Below are positions 9,334 to 19,040 of a stretch of DNA of 64,000 bases, one piece after another. The stretch spans positions 186,001 through 250,000 of the forward strand of contig NZ_NPIA01000004.1 of NCBI RefSeq assembly GCF_002262935.1, written 5' to 3'. This stretch comes from Lottiidibacillus patelloidae. GTDB lineage: Bacteria > Bacillota > Bacilli > Bacillales > SA5d-4. Positions within the stretch are counted from its first letter, which is position 1. Every line of letters starts with the position of its first letter. The notes beneath the pieces were generated by a model. That model made no database searches, was not told the DNA's origin, and saw nothing but the letters and a program-made list of their open reading frames with translations. The position numbers were made by a program, and so were the translations under genes.

Positions 9334-9452
9334 TTAAATCTTAGTCAATTTTGTAATAATAAGTATAATAATTTTTGCGAAATTAATGGGATTTGAGTTG
9401 CTACTTACTACCCATCAACCGAACCTGATACTAATCATAGACATGTTTTTTC

Positions 9453-10676
9453 TTATTTTTGCCATTCAATTAGTTTTTTATCAGTTGGTAACAACCATGT
9501 CAGTATACCGATTAAAGGTAAGAAGGCGACGGCAATCATAGTGAACGTTAGTCCAAGGCTATCAATAATTGAGCCTAATGCCACAGAGCCAATTGCCCCC
9601 ATTCCAAACGCTAACCCAACAATTAGTCCTGACATCGTTCCGATTTTCCCTGGTAATAGCTCCTGCGCATAGACGACAGTAACAGAGAAACTAGACATTA
9701 AAATTACTCCAAGTAAAGCGAGAACTGCAAACGCTACATACGGCCCAACAAACGGCAATGCTATTGCCAATGGAGAAGCGAGTAACATTGATAGTAGAAT
9801 GACGTTCCGCTTTCCAAAGTAATCTGCGAGAGGCCCTCCAGCGAACGTACCAACAGCCCCCATTAGTAAGAATGTGAATAAATACCACTGAGCACGCGCG
9901 ATTGAAACCCCATATGCATCCATGACATAAAACGTATAAAAGTTAGAAATAGCACTTCCGTACCAAGAACGTGCAAAAACAAGGAATACTAACACGAAAA
10001 GAGCGATCTTAATTGCCCTTGAATACGAAGGGTCCAACTGCATCTTCACTTTTTTATTTTTCATTTGCTGCTTAGAAATGGTTGCTAAACGGTGGGCATA
10101 CCATCTTGCAATATTAATTAAAAAGTAAACAGCTAAAGCGGCAACGAGAGTAAACCATATAGCCCCAAATTGCCCTAAAGGAACAAGGACTAAGGCTGTA
10201 ATTACAGGTGCAAGTGCTTGACCTGAATTTCCTCCAACTTGATAGATGGATTGTGCTAAACCGCGGCGATTTCCAGCTGCCATATAAGCAACACGAGAAC
10301 CTTCTGGGTGAAAGACGGCAGATCCAAAACCGATAAAAATAACGCTAAGAATTATTGTCCAAAAAGATGGAGCTAAAGCAATTCCTAAAATTCCAAGCAA
10401 ACTACTAGTAAGACCGATTGGAAGTGCATATGGCATAGGTCGTTTATCAGAGTACCAGCCGACAACGGGTTGCATAACGGAAGAAATCATATTTAATGCA
10501 AAGGCAATAAAGCCAAGCTGTGTAAATGTTAAACCCATTGATGCTTCAAGAATTGGAAACATCGCAGGAACAACAGACTGTAAAGTATCATTTAATAAAT
10601 GACAAATACCAATAATATACAAAATGTTATAGACAGGTTTGTTTGCTGATTGAGATGTAGACAATGCTGTGGCCAT
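9453..10676 (-). CDS. MFS efflux transporter, fosmidomycin-resistance family
   Basis: This 407-residue, twelve-helix major facilitator protein belongs to the Fsr/YfnC group. The signatures are HLLNDTLQSVVPAMFP near the N-terminus, the loop SDKRPMPYALP and FGSAVFHPEGSRVA, typical of fosmidomycin-type exporters. The substrate is unknown; drug or small-molecule export is the family role. The ATG at 10676 has AAAGGAAG upstream, and a TATAAT lies at 10721-10716 on the same strand. About 200 bp separate it from ykkC downstream, without an obvious T-tailed terminator. Confidence 0.88.
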   Translation of the reverse strand: MATALSTSQSANKPVYNILYIIGICHLLNDTLQSVVPAMFPILEASMGLTFTQLGFIAFALNMISSVMQPVVGWYSDKRPMPYALPIGLTSSLLGILGIALAPSFWTIILSVIFIGFGSAVFHPEGSRVAYMAAGNRRGLAQSIYQVGGNSGQALAPVITALVLVPLGQFGAIWFTLVAALAVYFLINIARWYAHRLATISKQQMKNKKVKMQLDPSYSRAIKIALFVLVFLVFARSWYGSAISNFYTFYVMDAYGVSIARAQWYLFTFLLMGAVGTFAGGPLADYFGKRNVILLSMLLASPLAIALPFVGPYVAFAVLALLGVILMSSFSVTVVYAQELLPGKIGTMSGLIVGLAFGMGAIGSVALGSIIDSLGLTFTMIAVAFLPLIGILTWLLPTDKKLIEWQK

Positions 10677-10781
10677 TTAAAACTTCCTTTCAAAAAAGGG
10701 TAATTAACTGTATCCATTATAAAAGCATAGTCGCAAGAAAAATAGAAAAATGCTTAGCAAATTTTTCAAAAAAAGTTTTTA

Positions 10782-10810
10782 TTGAACAATTTTTCCACTT
10801 ACGTTATAGT
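10782..10810 (+). promoter_or_regulatory. Sigma-A promoter of the histidine operon
   Basis: TTGAAC (10782-10787) and TATAGT (10805-10810) are separated by exactly 17 bp. The roughly 90-nt leader that follows contains a 7-bp hairpin, CACTTTA (10827-10833) with TAAAGTG (10840-10846), not followed by a T-run. No histidine T-box or leader peptide was seen, so the means of regulation is not visible. Confidence 0.65.
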
Positions 10811-10905
10811 TAATTTAATACATTAACACTTTACCTTGTTAAAGTGATAAAATGAGTTTTCTTCAACTAGATAAATAGATTAATTCAAGATTTAAGGAGG
10901 AGCAA

Positions 10906-11874
10906 ATGGACTTTTTAACAATTAATGATGAACTTGCCTTTTTGAAGAGTAAAAACAAATTAAAAAAAGAATTACAAGAGTTATTTTCCCAAGCTGGTTT
11001 TCTAGAAGTTGAGCCTTCCTTTATTGAGGATTATGACAGGTTTGCTGAAGTAAATAAACGTGTAAAGCTAAAGTCCATGGTAAAAGTTTTAAATGGCAAT
11101 GGAACTATTTCGATCCTTCGGCCAGATATAACTTCTGTCATCATTAAAAATTACATTCCAAAGTGGGAAGTAGGCACAAAATTAAAATTGTTTTATCAAT
11201 CAACAGTATTTGAAAACAATGGAAGTAGCGGAATTAATGAATGGAAACAAGCTGGAGTGGAGTATTTGGGCGAGGATTCGCAAGTTGCAGACCAAAGTAT
11301 TTTGAAGCTCGCACTTTCCATCTTAAATACATATAATACTACCTTTTTATTTGAGATAGGTAACAGTAAATATTTAAATGGTCTTTTTAAAGAATTAGCA
11401 CTTACACCGACCAGTGAAAAGAAAGTAAAAGAGTTCATCTATCATAAAGATGAATTTGGGTTAAAAAAATATTTGAAAGATTTAGAGATTAATGAAAAAA
11501 GCAAAGGCCTACTTAGTGACCTTTTATCTTTCCAAGGAACAATCGAGGAAGTATGTGAAAAATCACATAGCTACTTTATGAATGGAGAGATGGAAGAGGC
11601 AATATCAGAATTAAAAGATATTGCAATCTTACTTAGGGGTTTAGGGTATAGCAGAAAAACAGTTTTTGATTTAGCGATGGTGACAACATTTGATTATTAC
11701 GAAGGACTTATCTTTAAAGGGTATTATCCAACCATTTATCAGCCGATTATTAGCGGTGGGAGATACGATAGTTTAACAGAAAAATATGGTAAACGAGTGT
11801 CAGCAGTTGGATTTAAAGTTGACTTTTCCAGCTTATTAGCAGCAATCAATAGAGAGGGAGAGTACAGTGAATGA
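10906..11874 (+). CDS. hisZ: ATP phosphoribosyltransferase regulatory subunit
   Basis: HisZ is a catalytically inactive histidyl-tRNA synthetase paralogue that pairs with the short HisG to give feedback-sensitive ATP phosphoribosyltransferase, the first step of histidine synthesis. The 322-residue chain has class II synthetase-like motifs (SILRPDITSVI, FYQSTVFE) and the C-terminal ISGGRYDSLTEKYG, and it lacks an anticodon-binding domain. The ATG has AAGGAGGAG upstream. The length is shorter than the usual ~390 residues, so the catalytic-like core may be trimmed. It is the first gene of the operon and overlaps hisG by 8 nt. Confidence 0.9.
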   Translation: MDFLTINDELAFLKSKNKLKKELQELFSQAGFLEVEPSFIEDYDRFAEVNKRVKLKSMVKVLNGNGTISILRPDITSVIIKNYIPKWEVGTKLKLFYQSTVFENNGSSGINEWKQAGVEYLGEDSQVADQSILKLALSILNTYNTTFLFEIGNSKYLNGLFKELALTPTSEKKVKEFIYHKDEFGLKKYLKDLEINEKSKGLLSDLLSFQGTIEEVCEKSHSYFMNGEMEEAISELKDIAILLRGLGYSRKTVFDLAMVTTFDYYEGLIFKGYYPTIYQPIISGGRYDSLTEKYGKRVSAVGFKVDFSSLLAAINREGEYSE

Positions 11875-12523
11875 ATTAACTATTGCTTTAGCAAAAGGTA
11901 GGTTAGCAGAAGATGCCTATAACGTTTTTAAAGGGGTAAACCTAGCAAACAATGTAGACTTAAAGTCTCGCAAACTAATTTTTGAAGATAAGGATCAACG
12001 ATTGCGCTTCATCATCGTGAAGCCATCAGACGTAATTACATATGTGGAACAAGGCGTAGCAGACATCGGTGTTGTTGGCAAAGACACGATTTTAGAGCAA
12101 GGTGGAAACATTTACGAACTGTTAGATTTGCCGTTTGGTGAATGTCGATTTGCAGTTGCTGGTTATAAAGGAAAAAAAATAAACCGAAAAGATGAAGTGC
12201 TAAAAGTAGCAACGAAATATCCAAAGATCACCGTCGATTATTTTGCAGAAAAAGGTCAACGTATTCAAACGATCAAATTAAATGGCTCAGTAGAACTAGC
12301 CCCGTTAGTAGGTTTATCGGACGTCATTGTCGATATTGTGGAAACAGGAAATACGTTAAAGGCAAACGGACTTGAAGTGTTAGAAGAAATGTTTGAAGTA
12401 AGAGCAAAACTAATCGCCAATCGCGTCAGCTACCGATTTAAAGCGAAGGAAATAAATGCAATCCAAACATTGTTAAGAGATGGGAGGGAGAACTTTGATA
12501 CAGTATATTCGCAATCAAAATAA
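11867..12523 (+). CDS. hisG: ATP phosphoribosyltransferase, short form
   Basis: This is the catalytic subunit that condenses ATP and PRPP. At 218 residues it is the short HisG form, which lacks the regulatory ACT-like domain and needs HisZ, consistent with hisZ directly upstream. Characteristic segments are LTIALAKGRL, VADIGVVGKDTI, and LVGLSDVIVDIVETGNTLKANGL, which contains the PRPP loop. The GTG start overlaps the hisZ end. The gene's 3' end overlaps hisD by 29 nt. Confidence 0.95.
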   Translation: MNELTIALAKGRLAEDAYNVFKGVNLANNVDLKSRKLIFEDKDQRLRFIIVKPSDVITYVEQGVADIGVVGKDTILEQGGNIYELLDLPFGECRFAVAGYKGKKINRKDEVLKVATKYPKITVDYFAEKGQRIQTIKLNGSVELAPLVGLSDVIVDIVETGNTLKANGLEVLEEMFEVRAKLIANRVSYRFKAKEINAIQTLLRDGRENFDTVYSQSK

Positions 12524-13772
12524 GTCAGATGTTGTAAAAATGTTAAGTAGAAATGTGGATGATAGTAATGAAGCTTCTCTTGTTGCCAAAGCTATTATTG
12601 AAGATGTGAAAGCAAGAGGGGATATTGCAGTAAATGCATATACCAAAAAATTTGATGGGGCAACCATAGATGATCTCCAAGTGTCGCAAAGTGAAATTGA
12701 TGAAGCAATGCAAGTTGTTTCTGTCGACTTAAAAGAAGCATTACAAGAAGCAGCAAACAATATTCGTAAATACCATGAACAACAAGGAAGCAATAGTTAT
12801 TTTATCAATGAAAAAGATTATAGGCTTGGACAAATCGTAAAGCCAATCGCTAATGTTGGTATGTATGTGCCTGGAGGAAGAGCTGCCTACCCTTCAACAG
12901 TATTAATGACAGCTATACCTGCAAAAATTGCTGGGGTAAAAGAATTGGTTATGATTACTCCGCCAAAAGCAGATGGCACCATTCAACCTTCTCTTTTAGT
13001 AGCTGCAGCATTTGCAGGTGTTGATAAGATATACAAAGTTGGAGGTGCACAAGGTATTGCTGCATTAACGTATGGGACAGAGACAATAAGTAAAGTAGCA
13101 AAAATTGTAGGACCAGGAAACAGTTATGTAGCCGCGGCTAAAAAGATAGTTTCTTCTGTAGTTGGTATTGATATGGTCGCCGGCCCAAGTGAAATTGCCA
13201 TTATCGCTGACAAGGAAGCAAATCCAGCTTTCATTGCTGCAGATTTAATGTCACAAGCTGAACATGATGAAGATGCAGCAGCAATCTTACTAACGGATAG
13301 TGAAGCGCTAGCAGAAGCAGTAAAAATGGAACTTGCAAAACAGGTAGAACAATTGTCTAGGAAGTCTATTATTTTAGAAGCACTTTCCAAAAATGGCGCA
13401 ATCGTCATTACAAATTCAATTGATGAAGCGATAGATATTACTAATGAACTGGCTCCAGAGCACTTAGAAATCTTAACAACAAATGCGGTCGATGTATATG
13501 GAAGAATTGAAAGTGCAGGTGCAATTTTTATAGGGGAGTATAGCCCAGAGCCTGTCGGAGATTATTTTGCTGGTCCAAATCACACGTTACCGACAAATGG
13601 CACAGCCAAATTTGCTTCCCCCCTTTCTGTTACGGATTTTCAAAAGAAAACATCATTAGTTTATTACAGTAAGGAAGCGCTTGAAATGAGGAAAGATGCA
13701 ATTGAGTTAATTGCTGAAGAAGAAGGACTAACAGCACATGCAAATGCCATTTCCATCAGATTTAAGAGGTGA
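12495..13772 (+). CDS. hisD: Histidinol dehydrogenase
   Basis: HisD makes the last two NAD-dependent oxidations from histidinol to histidine. The 425-residue protein contains YVPGGRAAYPSTVLM, KVGGAQGIAALTYG, GPGNSYVAAAK, DMVAGPSEI, DLMSQAEHDE and LAPEHLEI, including the zinc and catalytic residues of the family. The start is taken as TTG 12495, with GGGAGG about 8 nt upstream, rather than the ATG at 12480, which lies in that ribosome site. It ends 4 bp before hisC. Confidence 0.95.
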   Translation: MIQYIRNQNKSDVVKMLSRNVDDSNEASLVAKAIIEDVKARGDIAVNAYTKKFDGATIDDLQVSQSEIDEAMQVVSVDLKEALQEAANNIRKYHEQQGSNSYFINEKDYRLGQIVKPIANVGMYVPGGRAAYPSTVLMTAIPAKIAGVKELVMITPPKADGTIQPSLLVAAAFAGVDKIYKVGGAQGIAALTYGTETISKVAKIVGPGNSYVAAAKKIVSSVVGIDMVAGPSEIAIIADKEANPAFIAADLMSQAEHDEDAAAILLTDSEALAEAVKMELAKQVEQLSRKSIILEALSKNGAIVITNSIDEAIDITNELAPEHLEILTTNAVDVYGRIESAGAIFIGEYSPEPVGDYFAGPNHTLPTNGTAKFASPLSVTDFQKKTSLVYYSKEALEMRKDAIELIAEEEGLTAHANAISIRFKR

Positions 13773-13776
13773 AGAG

Positions 13777-14820
13777 ATGATGAAGACGTTTGTTCGTGAA
13801 ACAATCTTAAACTTAAAAGGGTATGAAACAAAAAATACCCCGTATGTCTATAAACTCGATGCAAATGAAGGGAAGACGCTCTTTTTCTCAGATCAAGCAA
13901 CATCAGAAAGAGAAGATTTTAACCGGTATCCTGATAATGAAGCTACTGTCCTTTGCGAAGTAATGGGGAAATTTCTTGGTGTTCCAACAGAAAATATAGT
14001 AGCAGGTAACGGATCGAGTGAAATGATTGAATTGATTATGAAAACGTTTATTGATACTGGAGATGGAGTGCTTAGTTTTACCCCGAGCTTTAGTATGTAT
14101 GAAGTTTTCACTAACATTTATAGTGGAAGGTTTTTCAGCGTTCCGAGTAGACGCGACTTTTCTCTCGATGTCGATGCATTGATTGCAAAGGCTAATGAAA
14201 TTAAACCGAAAGTAATTCTTCTATGTAACCCGAACAATCCAACTGGAGCCTTTCTAACGGAAGCTGAGATTAAAAAAGTAATAGAGGAAACAAACGCAAT
14301 TATAGTAGTTGATGAAGCATACATCGAATTTTCCGATGGTTCCTTTGTTAATCAAGTCAATCAATACGAAAATGTTATTGTGCTTCGAACGGTGTCCAAA
14401 GCATTTGGTCTTGCTAGTATTCGTTTAGGTTTTATGGTCGCAAATAAAGAAGTTATCAATATTATCAAAAAGGTGAAGCCGCCATACAATCTTAATTCAC
14501 TTTCACAAAAATATGGCATAGAAGCATTGCAAAAGACAGAAAAGATGAGCAGGTACGTACTAGAAATAAAACAGGAAAGAGAGAAACTGTATCAAGAAAT
14601 GAAGAAGCTAAACATAGAGGTATACCCGTCGCAAGCAAATTTTTTGTTTTTTAAAAGTACTTTAGTCGATTTAGCAGAAAGACTACAGGAAAAGGGAATA
14701 TTAATACGCCAATTTTCCGGAGACCTAGCTTGGTATTACCGCGTTACCATAGGAGAAAAAGAGGAAAATAGTGCGTTCTTAAACGGAGTAAAGGAGATGG
14801 TTAGTCATGCGAGTAGCTGA
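13777..14820 (+). CDS. hisC: Histidinol-phosphate aminotransferase
   Basis: This is a PLP enzyme of fold type I that converts imidazole acetol phosphate to histidinol phosphate. In the 347 residues, the PLP lysine lies in RTVSKAFGLASIRLGF, with NPNNPTGAF and VVDEAYIEF as cofactor-binding segments. The ATG at 13777 follows AGAGGTG; a second ATG is directly next to it. In B. subtilis hisC lies in the trp region and also serves aromatic amino acids. Here it is inside the his operon between hisD and hisB, and it overlaps hisB by 14 nt. Confidence 0.93.
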   Translation: MMKTFVRETILNLKGYETKNTPYVYKLDANEGKTLFFSDQATSEREDFNRYPDNEATVLCEVMGKFLGVPTENIVAGNGSSEMIELIMKTFIDTGDGVLSFTPSFSMYEVFTNIYSGRFFSVPSRRDFSLDVDALIAKANEIKPKVILLCNPNNPTGAFLTEAEIKKVIEETNAIIVVDEAYIEFSDGSFVNQVNQYENVIVLRTVSKAFGLASIRLGFMVANKEVINIIKKVKPPYNLNSLSQKYGIEALQKTEKMSRYVLEIKQEREKLYQEMKKLNIEVYPSQANFLFFKSTLVDLAERLQEKGILIRQFSGDLAWYYRVTIGEKEENSAFLNGVKEMVSHASS

Positions 14821-15385
14821 AATTAACAGAGAAACGTTAGAAACAAAAGTGGCGGTAAAGCTTACTGTTGATGGTACAGGAAAAAGTTCTATTCAAACTG
14901 GGGTAGGATTTTTAGATCATATGTTAACGCTCCTTGCTTTTCATAGTGGGATGGATATCAATGTTGTTTGTGAAGGTGACCTCTATGTAGACGACCATCA
15001 TTCCGTTGAAGATATTGGTTTGGCGCTAGGCCAAGCGTTGAAGAATGCACTAGGTGACAAAAAAGGTATTAAACGCTATTCGTCACTATTCATTCCTATG
15101 GACGAAAGCTTATGCAGAATTGCCTTAGATATTAGTAATAGACCGACGTTTGTATATAATGTCCCATTTACGCGCGAAAAAATAGGAAACATAGATACGC
15201 AAAATTTCAAAGAATTTTTGAAGAGTTTTGTTAATGAAGCGAGGATTACACTTCACATTGACGTACTTTATGGAGAAAATGACCATCATAAAATTGAGGC
15301 TGTTTTTAAAGCGTTAGCACGTGCAATAAAAGAAGCTGTAACAGTGACTTCTAATAAACTTCCATCTTCTAAAGGAGTTTTATAG
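14807..15385 (+). CDS. hisB: Imidazoleglycerol-phosphate dehydratase
   Basis: This single-function HisB has 192 residues. The duplicated metal-binding motifs are GVGFLDHMLTLLAFHSG with VDDHHSVEDIG in the first half, and HIDVLYGENDHHKIEAVFKA in the second. The start ATG has AAGGAG about 10 nt upstream, inside the hisC end. It is followed without a gap by hisH. Confidence 0.96.
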   Translation: MRVAEINRETLETKVAVKLTVDGTGKSSIQTGVGFLDHMLTLLAFHSGMDINVVCEGDLYVDDHHSVEDIGLALGQALKNALGDKKGIKRYSSLFIPMDESLCRIALDISNRPTFVYNVPFTREKIGNIDTQNFKEFLKSFVNEARITLHIDVLYGENDHHKIEAVFKALARAIKEAVTVTSNKLPSSKGVL

Positions 15386-15988
15386 ATGAATATCATACTA
15401 GATTATGGCCTAGGTAATTTAGGGTCCGTTGAAACGGCATTCCTTCGAGCAGGTATTGCCTCAAAGGTAACGAGTAATGTGCAAGAAATAGAAGCTTGCA
15501 CATCACTTGTTATTCCGGGAGTTGGGGCATTTCGCGATGGTATTGAAGCACTACATTTGTCAGGTGCTATTCCATATATTCATAAACACGTAGCAAGTGG
15601 TAAACCATTACTTGGAATTTGTTTAGGCATGCAACTTCTATATGAACTAAGTTATGAAAATGGTAAATATGCAGGTCTTGGATTTTTAGAAGGAACTGTT
15701 GAAAAGCTGGATGTCCCTTATAAGATTCCACATATGGGTTGGAACGCATTGAAGTTACAAAAAGAAGATGAAGTGATGAAGTACATAGCTGAAGGAGACT
15801 TTGTTTATTTCGTCCACTCATACTATGTTAATTCTTCAAACGAAGAAGTGCTTGCTTACGCAGACTATGGGGTGAAAGTACCAGCAATTGTTCGCAAGGG
15901 AAATGTGATTGGCATGCAGTTTCACCCAGAAAAAAGTGCTACAGTTGGAGCGAATTTAATAAAAGCATATGGGGAGTTGATTTCGTGA
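15386..15988 (+). CDS. hisH: Imidazole glycerol phosphate synthase, glutaminase subunit
   Basis: This class I glutamine amidotransferase hands ammonia to HisF. The 200 residues have the nucleophile in GICLGMQLLYE, the catalytic His and Glu in QFHPEKS, and the N-terminal DYGLGNLGSVE typical of HisH. AAAGGAG in the hisB end serves as its ribosome site. The stop overlaps the GTG start of hisA (GTGA). Confidence 0.96.
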   Translation: MNIILDYGLGNLGSVETAFLRAGIASKVTSNVQEIEACTSLVIPGVGAFRDGIEALHLSGAIPYIHKHVASGKPLLGICLGMQLLYELSYENGKYAGLGFLEGTVEKLDVPYKIPHMGWNALKLQKEDEVMKYIAEGDFVYFVHSYYVNSSNEEVLAYADYGVKVPAIVRKGNVIGMQFHPEKSATVGANLIKAYGELIS

Positions 15989-16719
15989 TTATTTTTCCTG
16001 CAATAGATATTAAAGACAATGAATGTGTTCGATTAACACAAGGCGATTATCGACAGAAAATAGTTTACTCTAATCAACCAGAAGAAGTGGCAGTGAGATG
16101 GGAAAAGGAAGGTGCCCCTTTTTTACATTTAGTTGATTTAGACGGAGCAAAAGATGGGTATTTATACAATAAAAGTACGATTGAAAAAATAGTCAAAAGT
16201 GTATCAATACCTGTCCAACTTGGTGGAGGAATACGTGATGAAGCTACCGCTAGTGAGCTGTTAGCACTTGGCATTAATCGCGTTATTTTAGGGACAGTTG
16301 CAGTAGAAAATCTTAGTTTAGTAAAACAACTCGTAGAAAAATATGGAGCGGAAAAAATCGTTGTTTCGATTGATGCAACGAACGGAAAAGTAGCTACAAG
16401 AGGTTGGAAAAATATAAGTGAAGTTGATGCCCTGACACTTTGTCAAACGTTAGAAGAAGTAGGTATTACAACAATCGTATATACGGATATATTGCGTGAT
16501 GGGATGCTCCAAGGACCTAATCTAGAAATCTATAAAGAATTAGCAGAAAAAACGAACTTACAAGTGATTGCCTCTGGTGGAATTGGTAGCTTAAAAGATA
16601 TTAAAGAGCTAGCCTCCATTGGCCTTTATGGAACAATCGTCGGTAAAGCATTGTATGAAGAAAAGGTTGATTTAAAGGAGGTCCTTTCATGCTTACAAAA
16701 AGGATCATCCCGTGCTTAG
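15985..16719 (+). CDS. hisA: ProFAR isomerase
   Basis: A (beta/alpha)8-barrel isomerase of 244 residues that acts on ProFAR. Paired half-barrel phosphate-binding motifs are visible: [11 protein letters not shown] with LGTVAVEN, and [11 protein letters not shown] with [10 protein letters not shown]. The catalytic Asp is in FPAIDIKDN. The GTG start overlaps hisH by 4 nt. The 3' end overlaps hisF by 31 nt. Confidence 0.96.
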   Translation: MIIFPAIDIKDNECVRLTQGDYRQKIVYSNQPEEVAVRWEKEGAPFLHLVDLDGAKDGYLYNKSTIEKIVKSVSIPVQLGGGIRDEATASELLALGINRVILGTVAVENLSLVKQLVEKYGAEKIVVSIDATNGKVATRGWKNISEVDALTLCQTLEEVGITTIVYTDILRDGMLQGPNLEIYKELAEKTNLQVIASGGIGSLKDIKELASIGLYGTIVGKALYEEKVDLKEVLSCLQKGSSRA

Positions 16720-17447
16720 ATGTTCGTAATGGGAGAGTGGTGAAAGGGAAAAAGTTTAAAGACATAGTTGATGTCGATTCCCCAGAAGTGTTAGGCGCGT
16801 TTTACAGTGAAACAGGAGCAGATGAACTAGTTTTTTACGATATTACTGCGACCCATGAAGAAAGACAGACATCGTTAGAATTTGTAAGGAAAGTCGCGGA
16901 AACGATACATATTCCTTTCTCCGTCGGCGGTGGTGTTAATACATTAGCTGACTTTGCGAATGTCCTTCGACTCGGAGCAGATAAAGTTTCTATTAACTCA
17001 GCGGCAGTAAAAAATCCGTCACTCATCAAGGAAGCGGCATTAAAGTATGGATCACAATGTGTTGTCTTATCCATCGATGCTAAGCAGAAAGAAAGTGGAA
17101 AATGGTCTGTCTATGTTAATGGTGGAAGAGTAGATACAGGACTAGATGCGATTGAATGGGCAAAAAAAGGAGTATCACTTGGTGCTGGAGAGATTGTCAT
17201 AAATAGTATAGATTCAGATGGAGTAAAAAATGGCTATGACATCGCATTGTTAAAAGCAATTACAGATGTCGTTCAAGTTCCCGTCATTGCCTCAGGCGGG
17301 GCAGGAACAAAAGAGCACTTTTATGAAGCGGTTGATGAAGCAAATGTTGATGGCATATTAGCTGCATCTGTTTTCCATTTTGGTGAGATTCCCATTATAG
17401 ATTTGAAAGTATATTTAAAAGAGCGAGGAATAGAAGTTCGGTTATAG
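16689..17447 (+). CDS. hisF: Imidazole glycerol phosphate synthase, cyclase subunit
   Basis: HisF is the (beta/alpha)8 cyclase partner of HisH, 252 residues. Conserved pieces are [15 protein letters not shown] (catalytic Asp), [26 protein letters not shown] (second Asp) and [11 protein letters not shown]. An AAAGGAGG site lies about 7 nt before the ATG, inside hisA. It ends 15 bp before hisI. Confidence 0.97.
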   Translation: MLTKRIIPCLDVRNGRVVKGKKFKDIVDVDSPEVLGAFYSETGADELVFYDITATHEERQTSLEFVRKVAETIHIPFSVGGGVNTLADFANVLRLGADKVSINSAAVKNPSLIKEAALKYGSQCVVLSIDAKQKESGKWSVYVNGGRVDTGLDAIEWAKKGVSLGAGEIVINSIDSDGVKNGYDIALLKAITDVVQVPVIASGGAGTKEHFYEAVDEANVDGILAASVFHFGEIPIIDLKVYLKERGIEVRL

Positions 17448-17462
17448 AAGGGAGCAAAGGAG

Positions 17463-18098
17463 ATGGCGATCGATAGAAATATTCTTGAAAGAATCACGTT
17501 CGATGATCAAGGGTTAGTGCCGGCAATCGTTCAAGATGTAAAGACTAAAGAAGTACTGATGCTTGCATATATGAATAATGAAGCAATCATGACTACGTTG
17601 GAAACAAAAAGAGGCGTTTATTATAGTCGAAGTCGCCAAGAACTATGGGTAAAAGGATCGACTTCAGGAAATACCCAACATGTAGTAGGCCTTTCCTACG
17701 ACTGTGATGGGGATACGATTTTACTACAAGTGGAACAAACAGGTGTCGCTTGTCATACTGGCGAAAAAAGCTGCTTTTTTACGAACGTCATCCAAGCGCC
17801 CAAAAAACAAGATGTCATAAATGAACTTTATGCATTGATTAGAGAACGTAAAGAAAGCATGACAGATGGTTCTTATACGTCTTATTTGTTTGAGTCAGGT
17901 CTCGATAAAATACTGAAGAAAATCGGAGAAGAAGCAAGTGAAGTAATTATTGCAGCTAAAAATGAAGATAAAGATGAATTGATTTATGAATCTAGTGATC
18001 TTGTCTACCACTTGCTCGTACTACTTGTTAATACAGGTATTTCTATTGAGGAGATAAAAAAAGAGTTGGAGAAAAGGAGAAATAGTAGTGTTAAATAA
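17463..18098 (+). CDS. hisI: Bifunctional PR-AMP cyclohydrolase / PR-ATP pyrophosphatase
   Basis: This HisIE fusion performs steps two and three of the pathway. Residues ~1-115 are the cyclohydrolase, with zinc-site cysteines and Asp in [13 protein letters not shown] and [13 protein letters not shown]. Residues ~125-205 are the MazG-like pyrophosphatase, with [20 protein letters not shown] and [13 protein letters not shown]. Ribosome site GGGAGCAAAGGAG precedes the ATG. The last codons overlap hisJ by 11 nt. Confidence 0.95.
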   Translation: MAIDRNILERITFDDQGLVPAIVQDVKTKEVLMLAYMNNEAIMTTLETKRGVYYSRSRQELWVKGSTSGNTQHVVGLSYDCDGDTILLQVEQTGVACHTGEKSCFFTNVIQAPKKQDVINELYALIRERKESMTDGSYTSYLFESGLDKILKKIGEEASEVIIAAKNEDKDELIYESSDLVYHLLVLLVNTGISIEEIKKELEKRRNSSVK

Positions 18099-18897
18099 AA
18101 TCATTGATCACCACGTACATACAGACTTCTCTCCTGATTGTAAAACTAGTATGGAAAGTACTATCGCACGTGCAAAACAATTAGGTTTACTTGGCTTACT
18201 TTTTACAGACCATGTTGATTTTGATAGTCCCGATCCTCTTTTTCAAGACTATATCGATTATAACGTTTATATGAAAAAACTTGAGGAAGTGCGTAAGAAG
18301 AATCCTGAATTACAATTTTTAATGGGTGTAGAAATAGGATACCAACCACATATTCATGACAGACTCAACAAGTTTCTTGGAGAGTTTCCATTTGATTTTG
18401 TCATTTGCTCGATGCACGTTTGTGATAAGTTAGATTTTTATAATGGCGATTTTTTTATCGGTAAGACGCAGAAAGAGAGCTACTTAGCTTACTTTGATGC
18501 GGTGAGAAAATCAGTCGAGGAATATGACAATTTTGATGTGTATGGTCACCTTGATTACATCATTCGTTACGGTCCATTTGAACAAAAAGTGCTAAATTAT
18601 GAGCAATATAAAGAAGCGATAGATTCGGTTCTATTAGCAATTATTGAAAAGGGAAAAGGTATTGAATTGAACACGTCCGGTCTACGCTATAATCTCGGTA
18701 CGATGCATCCGAAAATTGATATATTGAAAAGTTACAAGCAACTAGGCGGAGAGATTATTACATTAGGATCTGATGCACATAAAGCGGAGCATTTGCAGGC
18801 TGATTTTGATATGGGCTTAGAATTAATAAAAGAGGCAGGGTTTGATTATCTTGCACAGTTTAAAAATCGCAAACCTTCGTTAATAAAAATATCTTAA
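18088..18897 (+). CDS. hisJ: Histidinol-phosphatase, PHP family
   Basis: This metal-dependent phosphatase releases histidinol from histidinol phosphate. The 269 residues carry PHP motifs [44 protein letters not shown] and [10 protein letters not shown]. In B. subtilis hisJ is away from the main operon; here it ends it. The GTG start is preceded by GGAGAAAAGGAG. With this gene every step from PRPP and ATP to histidine is encoded between 10.9 and 18.9 kb. Confidence 0.92.
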   Translation: MLNKIIDHHVHTDFSPDCKTSMESTIARAKQLGLLGLLFTDHVDFDSPDPLFQDYIDYNVYMKKLEEVRKKNPELQFLMGVEIGYQPHIHDRLNKFLGEFPFDFVICSMHVCDKLDFYNGDFFIGKTQKESYLAYFDAVRKSVEEYDNFDVYGHLDYIIRYGPFEQKVLNYEQYKEAIDSVLLAIIEKGKGIELNTSGLRYNLGTMHPKIDILKSYKQLGGEIITLGSDAHKAEHLQADFDMGLELIKEAGFDYLAQFKNRKPSLIKIS

Positions 18898-18909
18898 ATG
18901 AAAAACATT

Positions 18910-19011
18910 TAGACATTTGTCTATTTACAAACTTTAACAATAATTATATAATTAGATAAACTTCTAAATAAAGAGGTTTATTTTTTACACAATAGTTAGA
19001 TGTTTATCTAA
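18910..19011 (+). promoter_or_regulatory. Promoter with three palindromic operator-like sites upstream of the ArsR gene
   Basis: A sigma-A promoter is formed by TTTACA (18924-18929), a 17-bp spacer and TATAAT (18947-18952). Three similar inverted repeats surround it: TAGAC-ATTT-GTCTA (18910-18923), TTAGAT-AAAC-TTCTAA (18952-18967) and TTAGAT-GTTT-ATCTAA (18996-19011). Their centres are 43 and 44 bp apart, about four helical turns. The first touches the -35, the second the -10 and start site. Autorepression by the ArsR-type product is the natural reading. Confidence 0.65.
18957..18986 (+). terminator. Terminator of the histidine operon
   Basis: TAAACTTCT (18957-18965) pairs with AGAGGTTTA (18972-18980) with one G-U pair, followed by six T. 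It overlaps the start region of the downstream ArsR promoter. A transcript starting near 18959 would lack the first bases of the stem, so the hairpin should stop read-through from his more than the new transcript. Confidence 0.7.
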
Positions 19012-19040
19012 TTAACTAACCAACTGAAAGAGGTGAAGAT

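Noticed and set aside
9374-9452. 5' half of a guanidine-I riboswitch near GGTTCGGTTGATGGG on the minus strand
   Set aside because: The conserved blocks CTAGGGTTCCG and GTCCGAGAG are not present; the resemblance is limited to a few bases.
10827-10846. Hairpin in the his leader as a terminator
   Set aside because: The stem is only 7 bp and is followed by ATAAAATGAG rather than a T-run.
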